From NCBI GenBank assembly GCA_012517355.1, contig JAAYVD010000051.1:1-45568 (forward strand): a stretch of 45,568 nucleotides of DNA, read 5' to 3'. The notes under the pieces were generated by a model. It was not told the origin of the DNA and did not search any database. It saw only the letters and a list, made by a program, of their open reading frames with translations. Positions 17,760-25,017 of this stretch are shown here, in pieces; positions within the stretch are counted from its first letter, which is position 1; each line of letters starts with the position of its first letter. Origin of the DNA: Candidatus Rifleibacteriota bacterium (GTDB lineage Bacteria; Muiribacteriota; Ozemobacteria; Ozemobacterales; Ozemobacteraceae). Made by a program: the position numbers and the translations under genes.

Positions 17760-17789
17760 ATTCTATCTTGGAACGCGCCGGGAGGGCAA
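17760..17789 (-). promoter_or_regulatory. Promoter of pseudopilin operon I
   Basis: On the minus strand: TTGCCC (17789-17784), 18 bases, TAGAAT (17765-17760). Transcription is expected near 17753 and would carry the five genes down to 11508. Confidence 0.6.
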
Positions 17790-17883
17790 TCGCCGCCACC
17801 CCGGGGCATTTCTGCCGAGGGCATTTCCCGGGAATCCACTATGGAGACAGGATCTGGAACTCCCGGAGAGAGGGGCCGGCCGC

Positions 17884-20361
17884 TCAGGAGGGGGAGGGGC
17901 AACCTTTCTCGGGACCGTTCCTGGCCACTATCACCACGGTGAAATCGTCGGGCTGGGCCCCGCCCGCCTGGATGAACGGATGCTGGGCGAGGATGTCGTC
18001 GCAGGCTTCGGCCACCGGAAGAACCGGTCGCCCGGCGAGAAACCCGACGAACCGGGAAAACGAGGTGGTCCCTGGGGGCCGGTCCAGGGTTTCCAGCGAC
18101 TCGACCAGGCCGTCGGTGTAGAGGATGAGCCGGTCACCGGAACGCAAGGGGATCGGCAGGCGGGAAAACCGCATCCTGGCGCTCGTTCCCAAGGGCTTGC
18201 CGCAGGATCCCGACGGGACCGGATGGATCCCGGTCTGGCCGTCCGCGGTTCGGAGGATGGGGTGGACATGGCCGCAGTGGTAGAGGCCGACGGTCCCGTC
18301 CGGCAGGTCGAGATGGAGGAGGAGGGCGGTGGCCATGATCCTCTGCGAGGGACTCTGCCGCAACGCCCGGTTGATGTCCTCGATCAGGGTGTCCATGGCG
18401 AATGAATCGCGGGGATGATGGGCGACGGTGGTCTTGATGATCGCCATCCCCAGCGCTGCGGGCACTCCATGACCCATGACATCGGCGATCATCACGAACC
18501 CCGACTTGCCGTCGATCGGGAAATAGTCGAAGGAATCGCCGCCCAGCTGCGTGGCGGGGCGCGAACGCCCGCACACCTCGAAATCGCCCATCACCAGGGG
18601 CCCCGAGGGCAGGAGGGCGGCCTGGACGGCCTGGGCGGAGCTGATCTCGCGGGCCATCTCGAACAGGCGGGCATTTTCCAGGGCTGTGCCCAGAAGGCCG
18701 GCCAGGGTGGACCAGAAGCCTGGTGAGAACGGCCGTTCCCCGACGTTCGGGGCCCTCCGGAAACAGATGCCGCCCCATTCACGGTTCCCGGTGGACAACG
18801 GCAGAAACGCGGCAAATCCCAGGCTGTCCGGATCGGTGACCCGCTTGATCTCGCCGGGAAGGTCATTCAGGTAGGCCAACTGGCTCCGTTCCAGCGCGGC
18901 GGACAGGTGGGCCGGCCCTTCGAACCCCTGTCGGGCAAGAACGGCGACCTGGTCGCCTTCCGGACGGAAAAACACCAGCAGGAGGTCCGCCGTTCCGCTC
19001 AACCGCCCGAGGTCGGCCAGGGCCGTCCGGGACAACTGCCCCAGATCGAGCATGGCCGGATAGGTTTCCCCCGCTTGGTTGAGGATGGACAACTCCCGCA
19101 CCCGATCGCTCAATTGCTCGTTCCGGTCCTGCAGGTCGATGTTCGCTCGCTTCAGATTCTTGTACAATTGCATCAACCGTGTCACGACATATTGGACAAT
19201 GCTGGTCACGACTGGCGCCGCCAGGGGAAGGACCAGCCGGCCGAAGGTGAACAGGAGGAACGCGGCCGCCAGATAGACCCCCACCACCCCGAGGAAGAGG
19301 ACGGTTGTCCAGCCCAGTGTTCCCGGCAGGCACAGCAAAACCCCGGTCACCAGGGACAAGCCGAGGACGATCCCGGCCTTGGCCGGCCAGCCGGGCTCGG
19401 CCAGGATTTCCCCATCGAGCAGGTTGCGCAGGAGCGCGGCATGGACCATGACCCCGGGCGATACCCCGTAGGGCGTGAGCCGCATGTCGCCGAGTCCGAC
19501 CGCGCCCAGCCCGATCAGGACGATCCGGTTCCGGAAGGCGGCCGGGGGAACTTCGCCGGCCAGGAGGTCGGCGAAGGGATACACGGCGAAACTGGTCGAC
19601 CCCAGGCCGGCGGGCCGGGGAAAGTCGATGAGAACCGCCTGGCTGTTCGAGGGTTGCCAGGCCCCCGGGGCATGGGCCAGCGGGGGGACCGAGCAGAACG
19701 GAACCCGGTTCCCGTCGATCGACAGCTGGTCCCCTGTCCAGATGAGACCCTCCCCGGCCCGCCAAGCCTGCCTGATGGCCAGCGGGAACCCGGGGTGGAG
19801 TCGGTCGCTCCAGCGATGGAACAGGAAGTTCCGGCGGATGATCCCGTCGGGATTGATCTGGGCGAAGTCCACGTTGATGAACCCGATCCCCGCGGCGACG
19901 GAGGCCAGCGAGGGCAGGGGCATCTGGCGTTCCTCCCGGGCGAATGATTCGTGGGTCACCGGGTCGTACAGGCGGAGTTCCCGAAAGACACTGGGCCACA
20001 CCACCCGGCCAAAGTGTTGGCACGCCTCCACCAGCAAAACGTCGCCCTGGGGGTCGGTGGCGGAGGGGGAATCGATGAGCAGATCGAAGGCGATGAGCCG
20101 CGCGCCCGCCGATGCCAGCGAAGCAACCGCCTCGGCATACCGGCGTCGTGAGATGGGCCACTCGCCGAGGCGTTCGAGGCAGTCGTCCGTGATAGTGACG
20201 ACCACGATCCGGTCATCGACGGGGGCGGCGGAACGGGTGGCGAAGCGCCAATCGATCGTCCGGGCCTCGAGGTGTTCCCAGACGCCCGTCAGTTGTCCCG
20301 CGATGGCCAGCAGGGCGATTCCCAGGGCCGTCAGTCCTTCGAGCCAGGGGAACGACCTCAT
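17884..20361 (-). CDS. CHASE2-domain receptor with GAF-like region and PP2C/SpoIIE phosphatase
   Basis: 825 residues. One transmembrane segment (about 8-24) precedes an extracytoplasmic CHASE2 sensor (about 30-315: DDRIVVVTITDDCLERLG, GARLIAFDLLID, GFINVDFAQINPDGIIRR, FRNRIVLIG, DMRLTPYG, PGVMVHAALLRNLLDG). Three more segments at about 330-400 lead to a helical linker (YKNLKRANIDLQDRNEQL) and a GAF-like region. The C-terminal 225 residues are a PPM/SpoIIE phosphatase with its metal and core motifs: QLGGDSFDYFPI, MIADVMGHGVPAALGMAI, YHCGHVHPIL, LILYTDGLVES and QPDDFTVVIV. It should dephosphorylate a Ser/Thr-phosphorylated STAS protein in response to an envelope signal. It begins 27 bases after the FecR lipoprotein gene, in the same operon. 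Confidence 0.92.
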   Translation of the reverse strand: MRSFPWLEGLTALGIALLAIAGQLTGVWEHLEARTIDWRFATRSAAPVDDRIVVVTITDDCLERLGEWPISRRRYAEAVASLASAGARLIAFDLLIDSPSATDPQGDVLLVEACQHFGRVVWPSVFRELRLYDPVTHESFAREERQMPLPSLASVAAGIGFINVDFAQINPDGIIRRNFLFHRWSDRLHPGFPLAIRQAWRAGEGLIWTGDQLSIDGNRVPFCSVPPLAHAPGAWQPSNSQAVLIDFPRPAGLGSTSFAVYPFADLLAGEVPPAAFRNRIVLIGLGAVGLGDMRLTPYGVSPGVMVHAALLRNLLDGEILAEPGWPAKAGIVLGLSLVTGVLLCLPGTLGWTTVLFLGVVGVYLAAAFLLFTFGRLVLPLAAPVVTSIVQYVVTRLMQLYKNLKRANIDLQDRNEQLSDRVRELSILNQAGETYPAMLDLGQLSRTALADLGRLSGTADLLLVFFRPEGDQVAVLARQGFEGPAHLSAALERSQLAYLNDLPGEIKRVTDPDSLGFAAFLPLSTGNREWGGICFRRAPNVGERPFSPGFWSTLAGLLGTALENARLFEMAREISSAQAVQAALLPSGPLVMGDFEVCGRSRPATQLGGDSFDYFPIDGKSGFVMIADVMGHGVPAALGMAIIKTTVAHHPRDSFAMDTLIEDINRALRQSPSQRIMATALLLHLDLPDGTVGLYHCGHVHPILRTADGQTGIHPVPSGSCGKPLGTSARMRFSRLPIPLRSGDRLILYTDGLVESLETLDRPPGTTSFSRFVGFLAGRPVLPVAEACDDILAQHPFIQAGGAQPDDFTVVIVARNGPEKGCPSPS

Positions 20362-20388
20362 TTCATCCGTGGTGCTGGGAAATCGGGG

Positions 20389-21102
20389 TCACCGCTTCTG
20401 CGGATCGTCAAAATGGATCTGTCCGTCATCCAGGGAGCCCGGACCGGTCTGGTCCTTGCCGGGCCCCTTCCCGGTGCCACCGGAACCGGGGGTAGCCGGG
20501 CCGGAGTCGCGGATCCTCACGCCGGTCGGCTCGACGACGAGGACGTCTCCTGCCTTCATGGCGAAGGCGGACCCGGTGAGGGGTTTCACCTCCACTTTTC
20601 CTTCCATGAGCTCGATCAGGCCGGTGCCGGCATTCAGCTGGAAGGCGATGGTCGTTCCCTTGATCCCGAGGATGGCGGTGGGGATCTGGACCTGGAGAAG
20701 CTTGCGTTGCTCACCCTGGAAGACGCTCACGAAGGAACCGTCATCGGTGAAGAACCCGTTCGTGTGGAGCGTCAACCGGGCCTTGCCCCGGACCTCCGCC
20801 GTGCCGCCGGTGGGGAACCGGCTCTTCAGGCGGGATTTCCGGTCACCCAGCACCACCTGTGTCTCCGCGGGGACGGCTACCACGGCATCGGACAGGTCGG
20901 TTTCGACCTTTCCCGGAACCTGGAATCGACCGAGACTGCCCTGCAGATCGATGGAGCCCTCTGCCGGAAGGGAAGGGGTGACCCCCGGCGGGACCTTTGC
21001 CTGGGGAGCAGCATTCCCCTTCCCCCCCTGGTCGCATCCTGACAGGGTGCAGACGAGGATTGCCGTCAGAAGAACGCCGATCAGGATGCCAAACACTCTC
21101 AT
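20389..21102 (-). CDS. FecR-domain lipoprotein, partner gene of the CHASE2 phosphatase
   Basis: 237 residues. The ATG at 21102 follows AAAGGA at 8 bases and gives a lipoprotein signal (MRVFGILIGVLLTAIL, lipobox LSGC). The mature protein contains a FecR domain: GKVETDLSDAVVAVPAETQV, LTLHTNGFFTDDGSFVSVF, LQVQIPTAILGIKGTTIAFQ (the characteristic GIKGT turn) and GTGLIELMEGKVEVKPL, ending MKAGDVLVVEPTG. The C-terminal 40 residues are Gly/Pro-rich. FecR-CHASE2 gene pairs occur in other bacteria as I recall, with cyclase or phosphatase outputs. The likely role is in the signal input to the CHASE2 protein. Confidence 0.85.
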   Translation of the reverse strand: MRVFGILIGVLLTAILVCTLSGCDQGGKGNAAPQAKVPPGVTPSLPAEGSIDLQGSLGRFQVPGKVETDLSDAVVAVPAETQVVLGDRKSRLKSRFPTGGTAEVRGKARLTLHTNGFFTDDGSFVSVFQGEQRKLLQVQIPTAILGIKGTTIAFQLNAGTGLIELMEGKVEVKPLTGSAFAMKAGDVLVVEPTGVRIRDSGPATPGSGGTGKGPGKDQTGPGSLDDGQIHFDDPQKR

Positions 21103-21172
21103 GTCTTCAATCCTTTCCCTGCTCCTGGGACCGGCCCCGGGAGATCGCCGGGACTCATGTGCCATCCCGGTC

Positions 21173-21178
21173 ATCCTA
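21173..21178 (-). promoter_or_regulatory. -10 box of the FecR-CHASE2 operon
   Basis: TAGGAT on the minus strand (21178-21173), with only a weak -35 (near TGGGAA) about 17 bases upstream. It implies a leader of about 64 bases before the ATG at 21102. Confidence 0.35.
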
Positions 21179-21315
21179 ACAGATCTGCCTCCCGTTTCCC
21201 AGGGTGCCAAGCGGGCAGGGTGGTGCCGGGAGCTCCGGGGTGGCTGCTCCCGGATTCCCTCTGGAGACTCCGGAAGAATTCTGTAGCCGGCGAAGGGTTT
21301 TCGCGAACAATCAGG

Positions 21316-21321
21316 TATGAT
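21316..21321 (+). promoter_or_regulatory. -10 box of the C39 protease/anti-sigma operon
   Basis: TATGAT at 21316-21321, preceded by AGG and followed by GG. No TTGACA-like -35 is visible at 17-18 bases. The message would have a leader of about 33 bases with the ribosome site AGGAGG at about 21351-21356. Confidence 0.4.
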
Positions 21322-21360
21322 GGTTTTCACATCACGGGAAAATCCTTCCAGGAGGTCATC

Positions 21361-22305
21361 ATGAAAGAAACACGGACCTTGTCACGACGGATCCTCATTT
21401 CCTTGTCATTGGGGCACCCGGGGACCAGCTCCCGGTTGGCCCTGCTCTCCCTCGGATTGGCCGTTTGTTTTCTGTATTCGACCGTCCCCGTCCTGATGGC
21501 GGCCAATCCCAAGGAGCTTCTCAAGCCCAGGGCCCCGGTCGAGGCAAAGGAAACGGTCGACCAGACCTGTGCCGCCGCCGCCATCGAGGAAGCGGCCGAC
21601 CCCGACCTGGACGACGAGTCCAACAAGCCCGGGGAGCCGGATCCACGCAAGCGCACCTTCCGGGTCCTCGATGTCCCGCACTTCTGCCAGTTCCAGGTCA
21701 AGTTCTACGACAACGAGCCCGACCTTTCGGGCGTGTGTTGTGGCCCCACCTCGCTGGCCATGGTCATGAACTACTATGGCAAGAAGTTCACCCTCAAGAC
21801 CATCCGGGAGATCTGCCACAAGGCGGGAACCGGGCAGAACGGCCGCAGTGGCACCAGTCCCTACGACCTGGCCGAGGTGGCCAAGAATCACTACAAGTTC
21901 GAAAACGCCCGGATCTCCCACCACGAGGGCCGGGATCCGCTCGATTGGCTGAAGGAGCAGATCCTGAAGGGGCGCCCCGTTCTGATCTCCTGCATGTCCG
22001 GCTATGGCTGGACCAGCAAGGGAACCCGCGAATACGGGTTCGCGAAGGTGAACGGGAAATGGGTTCCCCGGCACGTGTTGCCGAAATCGGACGGGACACA
22101 TGATCCGACACCCCACTCGTTGGTGGTGGTGGGCTTCAACCGCTTCGGGGAGGTCGTGCTCGCTGACCCGGAATCCTACCGGAAACGGGAACGCCTCCCG
22201 GTCGACAAGTTCATGGCCATGTGGAGAGGCTATCACTCGGGTGGCGAATCCAATGCCCACGATCAGTTCGAAGCGGTGGTCATCCGGCCGTACGCCAAGC
22301 GGTAA
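21361..22305 (+). CDS. Exported C39-type cysteine protease-like protein
   Basis: 314 residues. The ATG at 21361 has CCAGGAGG 5 bases upstream. A long N-terminal signal (core LALLSLGLAVCFLYSTVPVLMAA) is followed by an acidic linker, then a papain-fold domain of the peptidase C39_2 type: GVCCGPTSLAMVMNYYGKKF with the catalytic Cys, TPHSLVVVGFN with the catalytic His, and VVLADPES with the Asp. No transporter or leader-peptide substrate gene is nearby, so it is a stand-alone exported protease, not a bacteriocin-processing transporter. The anti-sigma-like gene follows 29 bases later. A role in processing an envelope protein of this region is possible but is inference. Confidence 0.85.
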   Translation: MKETRTLSRRILISLSLGHPGTSSRLALLSLGLAVCFLYSTVPVLMAANPKELLKPRAPVEAKETVDQTCAAAAIEEAADPDLDDESNKPGEPDPRKRTFRVLDVPHFCQFQVKFYDNEPDLSGVCCGPTSLAMVMNYYGKKFTLKTIREICHKAGTGQNGRSGTSPYDLAEVAKNHYKFENARISHHEGRDPLDWLKEQILKGRPVLISCMSGYGWTSKGTREYGFAKVNGKWVPRHVLPKSDGTHDPTPHSLVVVGFNRFGEVVLADPESYRKRERLPVDKFMAMWRGYHSGGESNAHDQFEAVVIRPYAKR

Positions 22306-22334
22306 CCGGAACCGGAAGCCGGAGCGGGGGGGCC

Positions 22335-23426
22335 ATGAGCCTGGCCGAACGCGAGGAACAGTTGACCGACCTGCTGGAGGGAACCCTCCAGGGGACGGAC
22401 AAGGCCGACCTCCTGGAGCATCTCGGTACCTGCGCGGAATGTCGCCAGGCCTGGGAAGAGCTGCAGCAGGGAGACCGGCACCTCGCCACGCTGCGAGGGG
22501 AACCGGGCCCTGACCTCGTTCCCGAGGTCATGCGCCGTCTTCCCAAGGCCGCTCCTGGGCAACCGGGCCCCTTGCCCCGGTTTCCGGTTCTGCCGTTCCT
22601 GGCCACGGTGACTGCGGTTGCCGCCCTGGTGGCCGTCTTCCTGGCCCGGTCGCCCCGCATCCCCACACGGGATGCGGGGCATGTCCGGCCCAGCCCCTCG
22701 ACCGCCTCGGCCTCGCTTCCGGTCATTCCTGGGTCTCCGGCCCATCCCCTGGTCGTGGCGGGAACCCCCGCTCTCGCTTCTGGCGGGGCGATGTCGGAAT
22801 CTCCGCGTCTCATCCACCTGCCGGCGGCCCGGGGAACGGTGGTTCTGGGTCAGGGAACCGTCTGGCATCCACGGGCCACGGGGGCGGGGGGAGGCACCCT
22901 GGAGATGGGTGCCGTGCTGTGCGACCTGGTGCCGCGACCCGACGAGCCGTTCGAGATCAGGTGCGGTTCCTGCCGGGTCACCGTCCTCGGTACGATGTTC
23001 GGGGTGCGGGCCCGCCCGGGCCGGACCCAGGTCGCCTTGTTCCAGGGGAAGTTGGCGGTGCAGAGCGGGTCCGCGCCGGCCCGAATCCTCTCCCCCGGCG
23101 ACGGCGTGACCATTGAAGAAAACCAGGAGACGTTCGCGCCGATCGCATCCGGGGACCTTGCCACATGGCGCCTCCTGGCCACCAGTGCCGGTCTTCGGCT
23201 GCCATCGCTCCCCGCCGTGCCGTCCACCTCCGGACCGCCGCCGGCCTCCGCGCCTGAAGCTCCTGCGAGATCCGCGGCCACGCCCGCGGTCAGCCTTCCC
23301 GGGGCCGCCGGATCATCCGCGGTGGTGGCCGACTCCCCCGAACCTCCCACCGATCCCGGCGTGGCCACCTCCAGCCACCGGACTCCCAAAGAATTGCTGA
23401 GAACGATTCCCCCCGGTCCACGGTGA
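22335..23426 (+). CDS. Anti-sigma-factor-like membrane protein: zf-HC2, one TM, FecR domain
   Basis: 363 residues. The N-terminus is an anti-sigma zinc-finger of the zf-HC2 type (LLEHLGTCAECRQAWEEL: His-x3-Cys-x2-Cys), which in the cytoplasm binds ECF sigma factors. One transmembrane segment follows (LPFLATVTAVAALVAVFLA, about 80-100). The periplasmic part has a FecR domain (GTVVLGQGTVWHP, GTLEMGAVLCDLVPRP, CRVTVLGTMFGVRARPGRTQ, VALFQGKLAVQSG, ILSPGDGVTIEEN) and a long Pro/Ala/Ser-rich tail. This matches the known FecR plan of a cytoplasmic sigma-binding end and a periplasmic sensor. The ECF sigma gene it probably controls is convergent, 27 bases beyond its stop. Confidence 0.88.
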   Translation: MSLAEREEQLTDLLEGTLQGTDKADLLEHLGTCAECRQAWEELQQGDRHLATLRGEPGPDLVPEVMRRLPKAAPGQPGPLPRFPVLPFLATVTAVAALVAVFLARSPRIPTRDAGHVRPSPSTASASLPVIPGSPAHPLVVAGTPALASGGAMSESPRLIHLPAARGTVVLGQGTVWHPRATGAGGGTLEMGAVLCDLVPRPDEPFEIRCGSCRVTVLGTMFGVRARPGRTQVALFQGKLAVQSGSAPARILSPGDGVTIEENQETFAPIASGDLATWRLLATSAGLRLPSLPAVPSTSGPPPASAPEAPARSAATPAVSLPGAAGSSAVVADSPEPPTDPGVATSSHRTPKELLRTIPPGPR

Positions 23427-23453
23427 CCAGGAGGGGGGGCCGCCGCACCGGCT

Positions 23454-24029
23454 TCACCGCCGGGGGCTGCCGATCGCCTCCAGTTCCTTCAGGATGACCA
23501 CCATGGCGCGCCGGGCGCGAAGCAGGCGGACCTTGACCAGCGAGAGCGTGATGCCGAGGGTCTCGGCGATGTCGGGACAGGATTGGTCGAGAAGGTAGTA
23601 GTGGATCACCACGTCCCGGAGATCCTCGTCCAACCGGTCCATGGCCTGCCGCACCCGCTCCCGTTCCTCGTTTTGGACCTGCACCTCGAGCGGATCGGGC
23701 AGGGGCGCCGGCGGGTCGGGTGGCAACGGGGGTCGGGTCTTCCGCCGCAGGTGTTGGATGCAATGGTTGGTGGCGATGCGCAGCAGCCAATGGCGGAAGG
23801 GGCGGGAACGGTCGAAACGGGGCAGGCTGGCGAAGACCGCGAGAAACACCTCCTGGGCCACGTCGCTCGCCTCTTCCGGGTTCCGGAAGTAGCCCCTGGC
23901 CATGGCGTAGATCCGTCCCTGGTAAAGCCGCACCAACCCGGCGAAGGCCTGCTGGTGCCCGGCCAGAACGGCGGCCACCAGGTCGGCCTCCCCCTGGTCC
24001 GGGGGTGGATGCGGGTGTCGGTCGGTCAC
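23454..24029 (-). CDS. ECF-type RNA polymerase sigma factor, last gene of pseudopilin operon II
   Basis: 191 residues. Sigma region 2 is FAGLVRLYQGRIYAMARGYF, PEEASDVAQEVFLAVFASL and PFRHWLLRIATNHCIQHLRR. Region 4 is MDRLDEDLRDVVIHYYLLD, CPDIAETLGITLSLVKVRLLRARRAM. Regions 1 and 3 are absent, as in ECF sigmas. The GTG start at 24029 overlaps the stop of the GspJ-like gene by four bases (GTGA), so the sigma factor is translated from the pseudopilin mRNA. The anti-sigma-like gene at 22335-23426 faces it. No target promoter motif can be deduced from one window. Confidence 0.93.
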   Translation of the reverse strand: MTDRHPHPPPDQGEADLVAAVLAGHQQAFAGLVRLYQGRIYAMARGYFRNPEEASDVAQEVFLAVFASLPRFDRSRPFRHWLLRIATNHCIQHLRRKTRPPLPPDPPAPLPDPLEVQVQNEERERVRQAMDRLDEDLRDVVIHYYLLDQSCPDIAETLGITLSLVKVRLLRARRAMVVILKELEAIGSPRR

Positions 24030-24595
24030 GGGATGCGGCCGGGGATGCGGACGCCGTCGGTCGCGTTGCCGCAGGGGAAGAACCGCTCCAGCGTCAGTTC
24101 TTCCCGGGGGTCCTGGTTCTCACCGCCCGGGGCCCGCACGCGGAAACACACCCGCAGGCCGGTCTTCGCCGTCTGCGGAACGGGACAGCTGGAAAACAGC
24201 GGTTTTCCGGGGGTGACCGGGTCGAACTGCAGATCCTCGCAAAAACGCACCGGATCACCGGCGCCGACCTTCCTGGAGAACCCCTTCCGGGAAGGTTCCA
24301 CCGCGTAGCGGATGGTTTCGGTGCCGAGGGATCCCCCCGCCAGGGTGGCCACGGCCTCGATCACCAGGTCCCCGGAGGGTTCGGGGGAGCAGGCGACGGC
24401 CCGCTCGAGGTCGCTTTCCAGGCCGCGCAGGAAGACCGATGCCGCATGAGCATTGGACAGGTGGGCCTGGCCCTTGGTCGAGGTGGCCACGGCCTGGCGG
24501 GCCACCTTCCCGAGAAACAGCAGGATCAAGGCGGCCAGGAGGGAGCCGACCATCAGTTCGACCAGGGTCAGACCACGCCGGGAAAGGCGTTTCAT
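24026..24595 (-). CDS. GspJ/PilW-like minor pseudopilin (operon II)
   Basis: 189 residues. A textbook prepilin N-terminus: LSRRG then LTLVELMVGSLLAALILLFL with Gly at -1 and Glu at +5. The soluble region contains three or more cysteines (VACSPEPSGD, RFCEDLQFDP, FSSCPVP, RVCFRV, FFPCGNATDG), which may form disulfides outside the cell. GGGAGG precedes the ATG by 5 bases and lies within the GspI-like gene, which it overlaps by four bases (ATGA). It matches the gene at 13800-14579 by position and type, but the soluble parts do not look closely similar. Confidence 0.85.
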   Translation of the reverse strand: MKRLSRRGLTLVELMVGSLLAALILLFLGKVARQAVATSTKGQAHLSNAHAASVFLRGLESDLERAVACSPEPSGDLVIEAVATLAGGSLGTETIRYAVEPSRKGFSRKVGAGDPVRFCEDLQFDPVTPGKPLFSSCPVPQTAKTGLRVCFRVRAPGGENQDPREELTLERFFPCGNATDGVRIPGRIP

Positions 24596-25017
24596 GGGCG
24601 CCTCCCAGCGAAGACCAGGCCGGGCAGTTCGACCGCCCGCTCCGTGGTGCCGGACATCCAGCCCACCCTGACGGTGACGATCTTGTAGCGGTAGGTGATG
24701 CCAGCCGGATGGGCGGTCTGGACGGTCAGGGAGCGTTTGAAACGGGAATCGACGGTTTGGGCGGAAACCCCGACCGGCAGCGCGGTGCAATCCCTCGGGG
24801 CGCTGGTGGGAGCCAGCAGCCCGTCGTCGAATTCCAGCAACTGGACGTAGGCCAGGACGTCGGCGGCCGCCTGGTAGGCGAGCACCTCGTCGCGGGTCAG
24901 GACTGTCCCCTCGCCTCCGCGGTGGTAGAGGGCGAGCAAGGGGACCAGGACGATCCCGGCGATGATCAGGCCGATGGCCACCTCGGCGAAGGAAACCCCA
25001 CGGGTCGTCCGGTTCAT
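24592..25017 (-). CDS. GspI/PilV-like minor pseudopilin (operon II)
   Basis: 141 residues. The prepilin signal is MNRTTRG then VSFAEVAIGLIIAGIVLVPL, with Gly at -1 and Glu at +5. The short soluble domain (AADVLAYVQLLEFDDGLLAP, YRYKIVTVRVGWMSGTTERAV) fits GspI/PilV. It overlaps the PilX-like gene before it and the GspJ-like gene after it by four bases each, so all three are probably made in fixed proportion as a complex. Confidence 0.84.
   Translation of the reverse strand: MNRTTRGVSFAEVAIGLIIAGIVLVPLLALYHRGGEGTVLTRDEVLAYQAAADVLAYVQLLEFDDGLLAPTSAPRDCTALPVGVSAQTVDSRFKRSLTVQTAHPAGITYRYKIVTVRVGWMSGTTERAVELPGLVFAGRRP

Noticed and set aside
17264-17902. Overlapping minus-strand frame containing an ATG near 17713
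   Set aside because: It is a different frame from the PilX-like protein, and its product is Arg/Pro/Gly-rich without a hydrophobic pilin helix.
21361-22305. Bacteriocin export/processing system suggested by the C39 domain
   Set aside because: There is no ABC transporter domain and no nearby double-glycine leader peptide gene; the protease has its own signal sequence.
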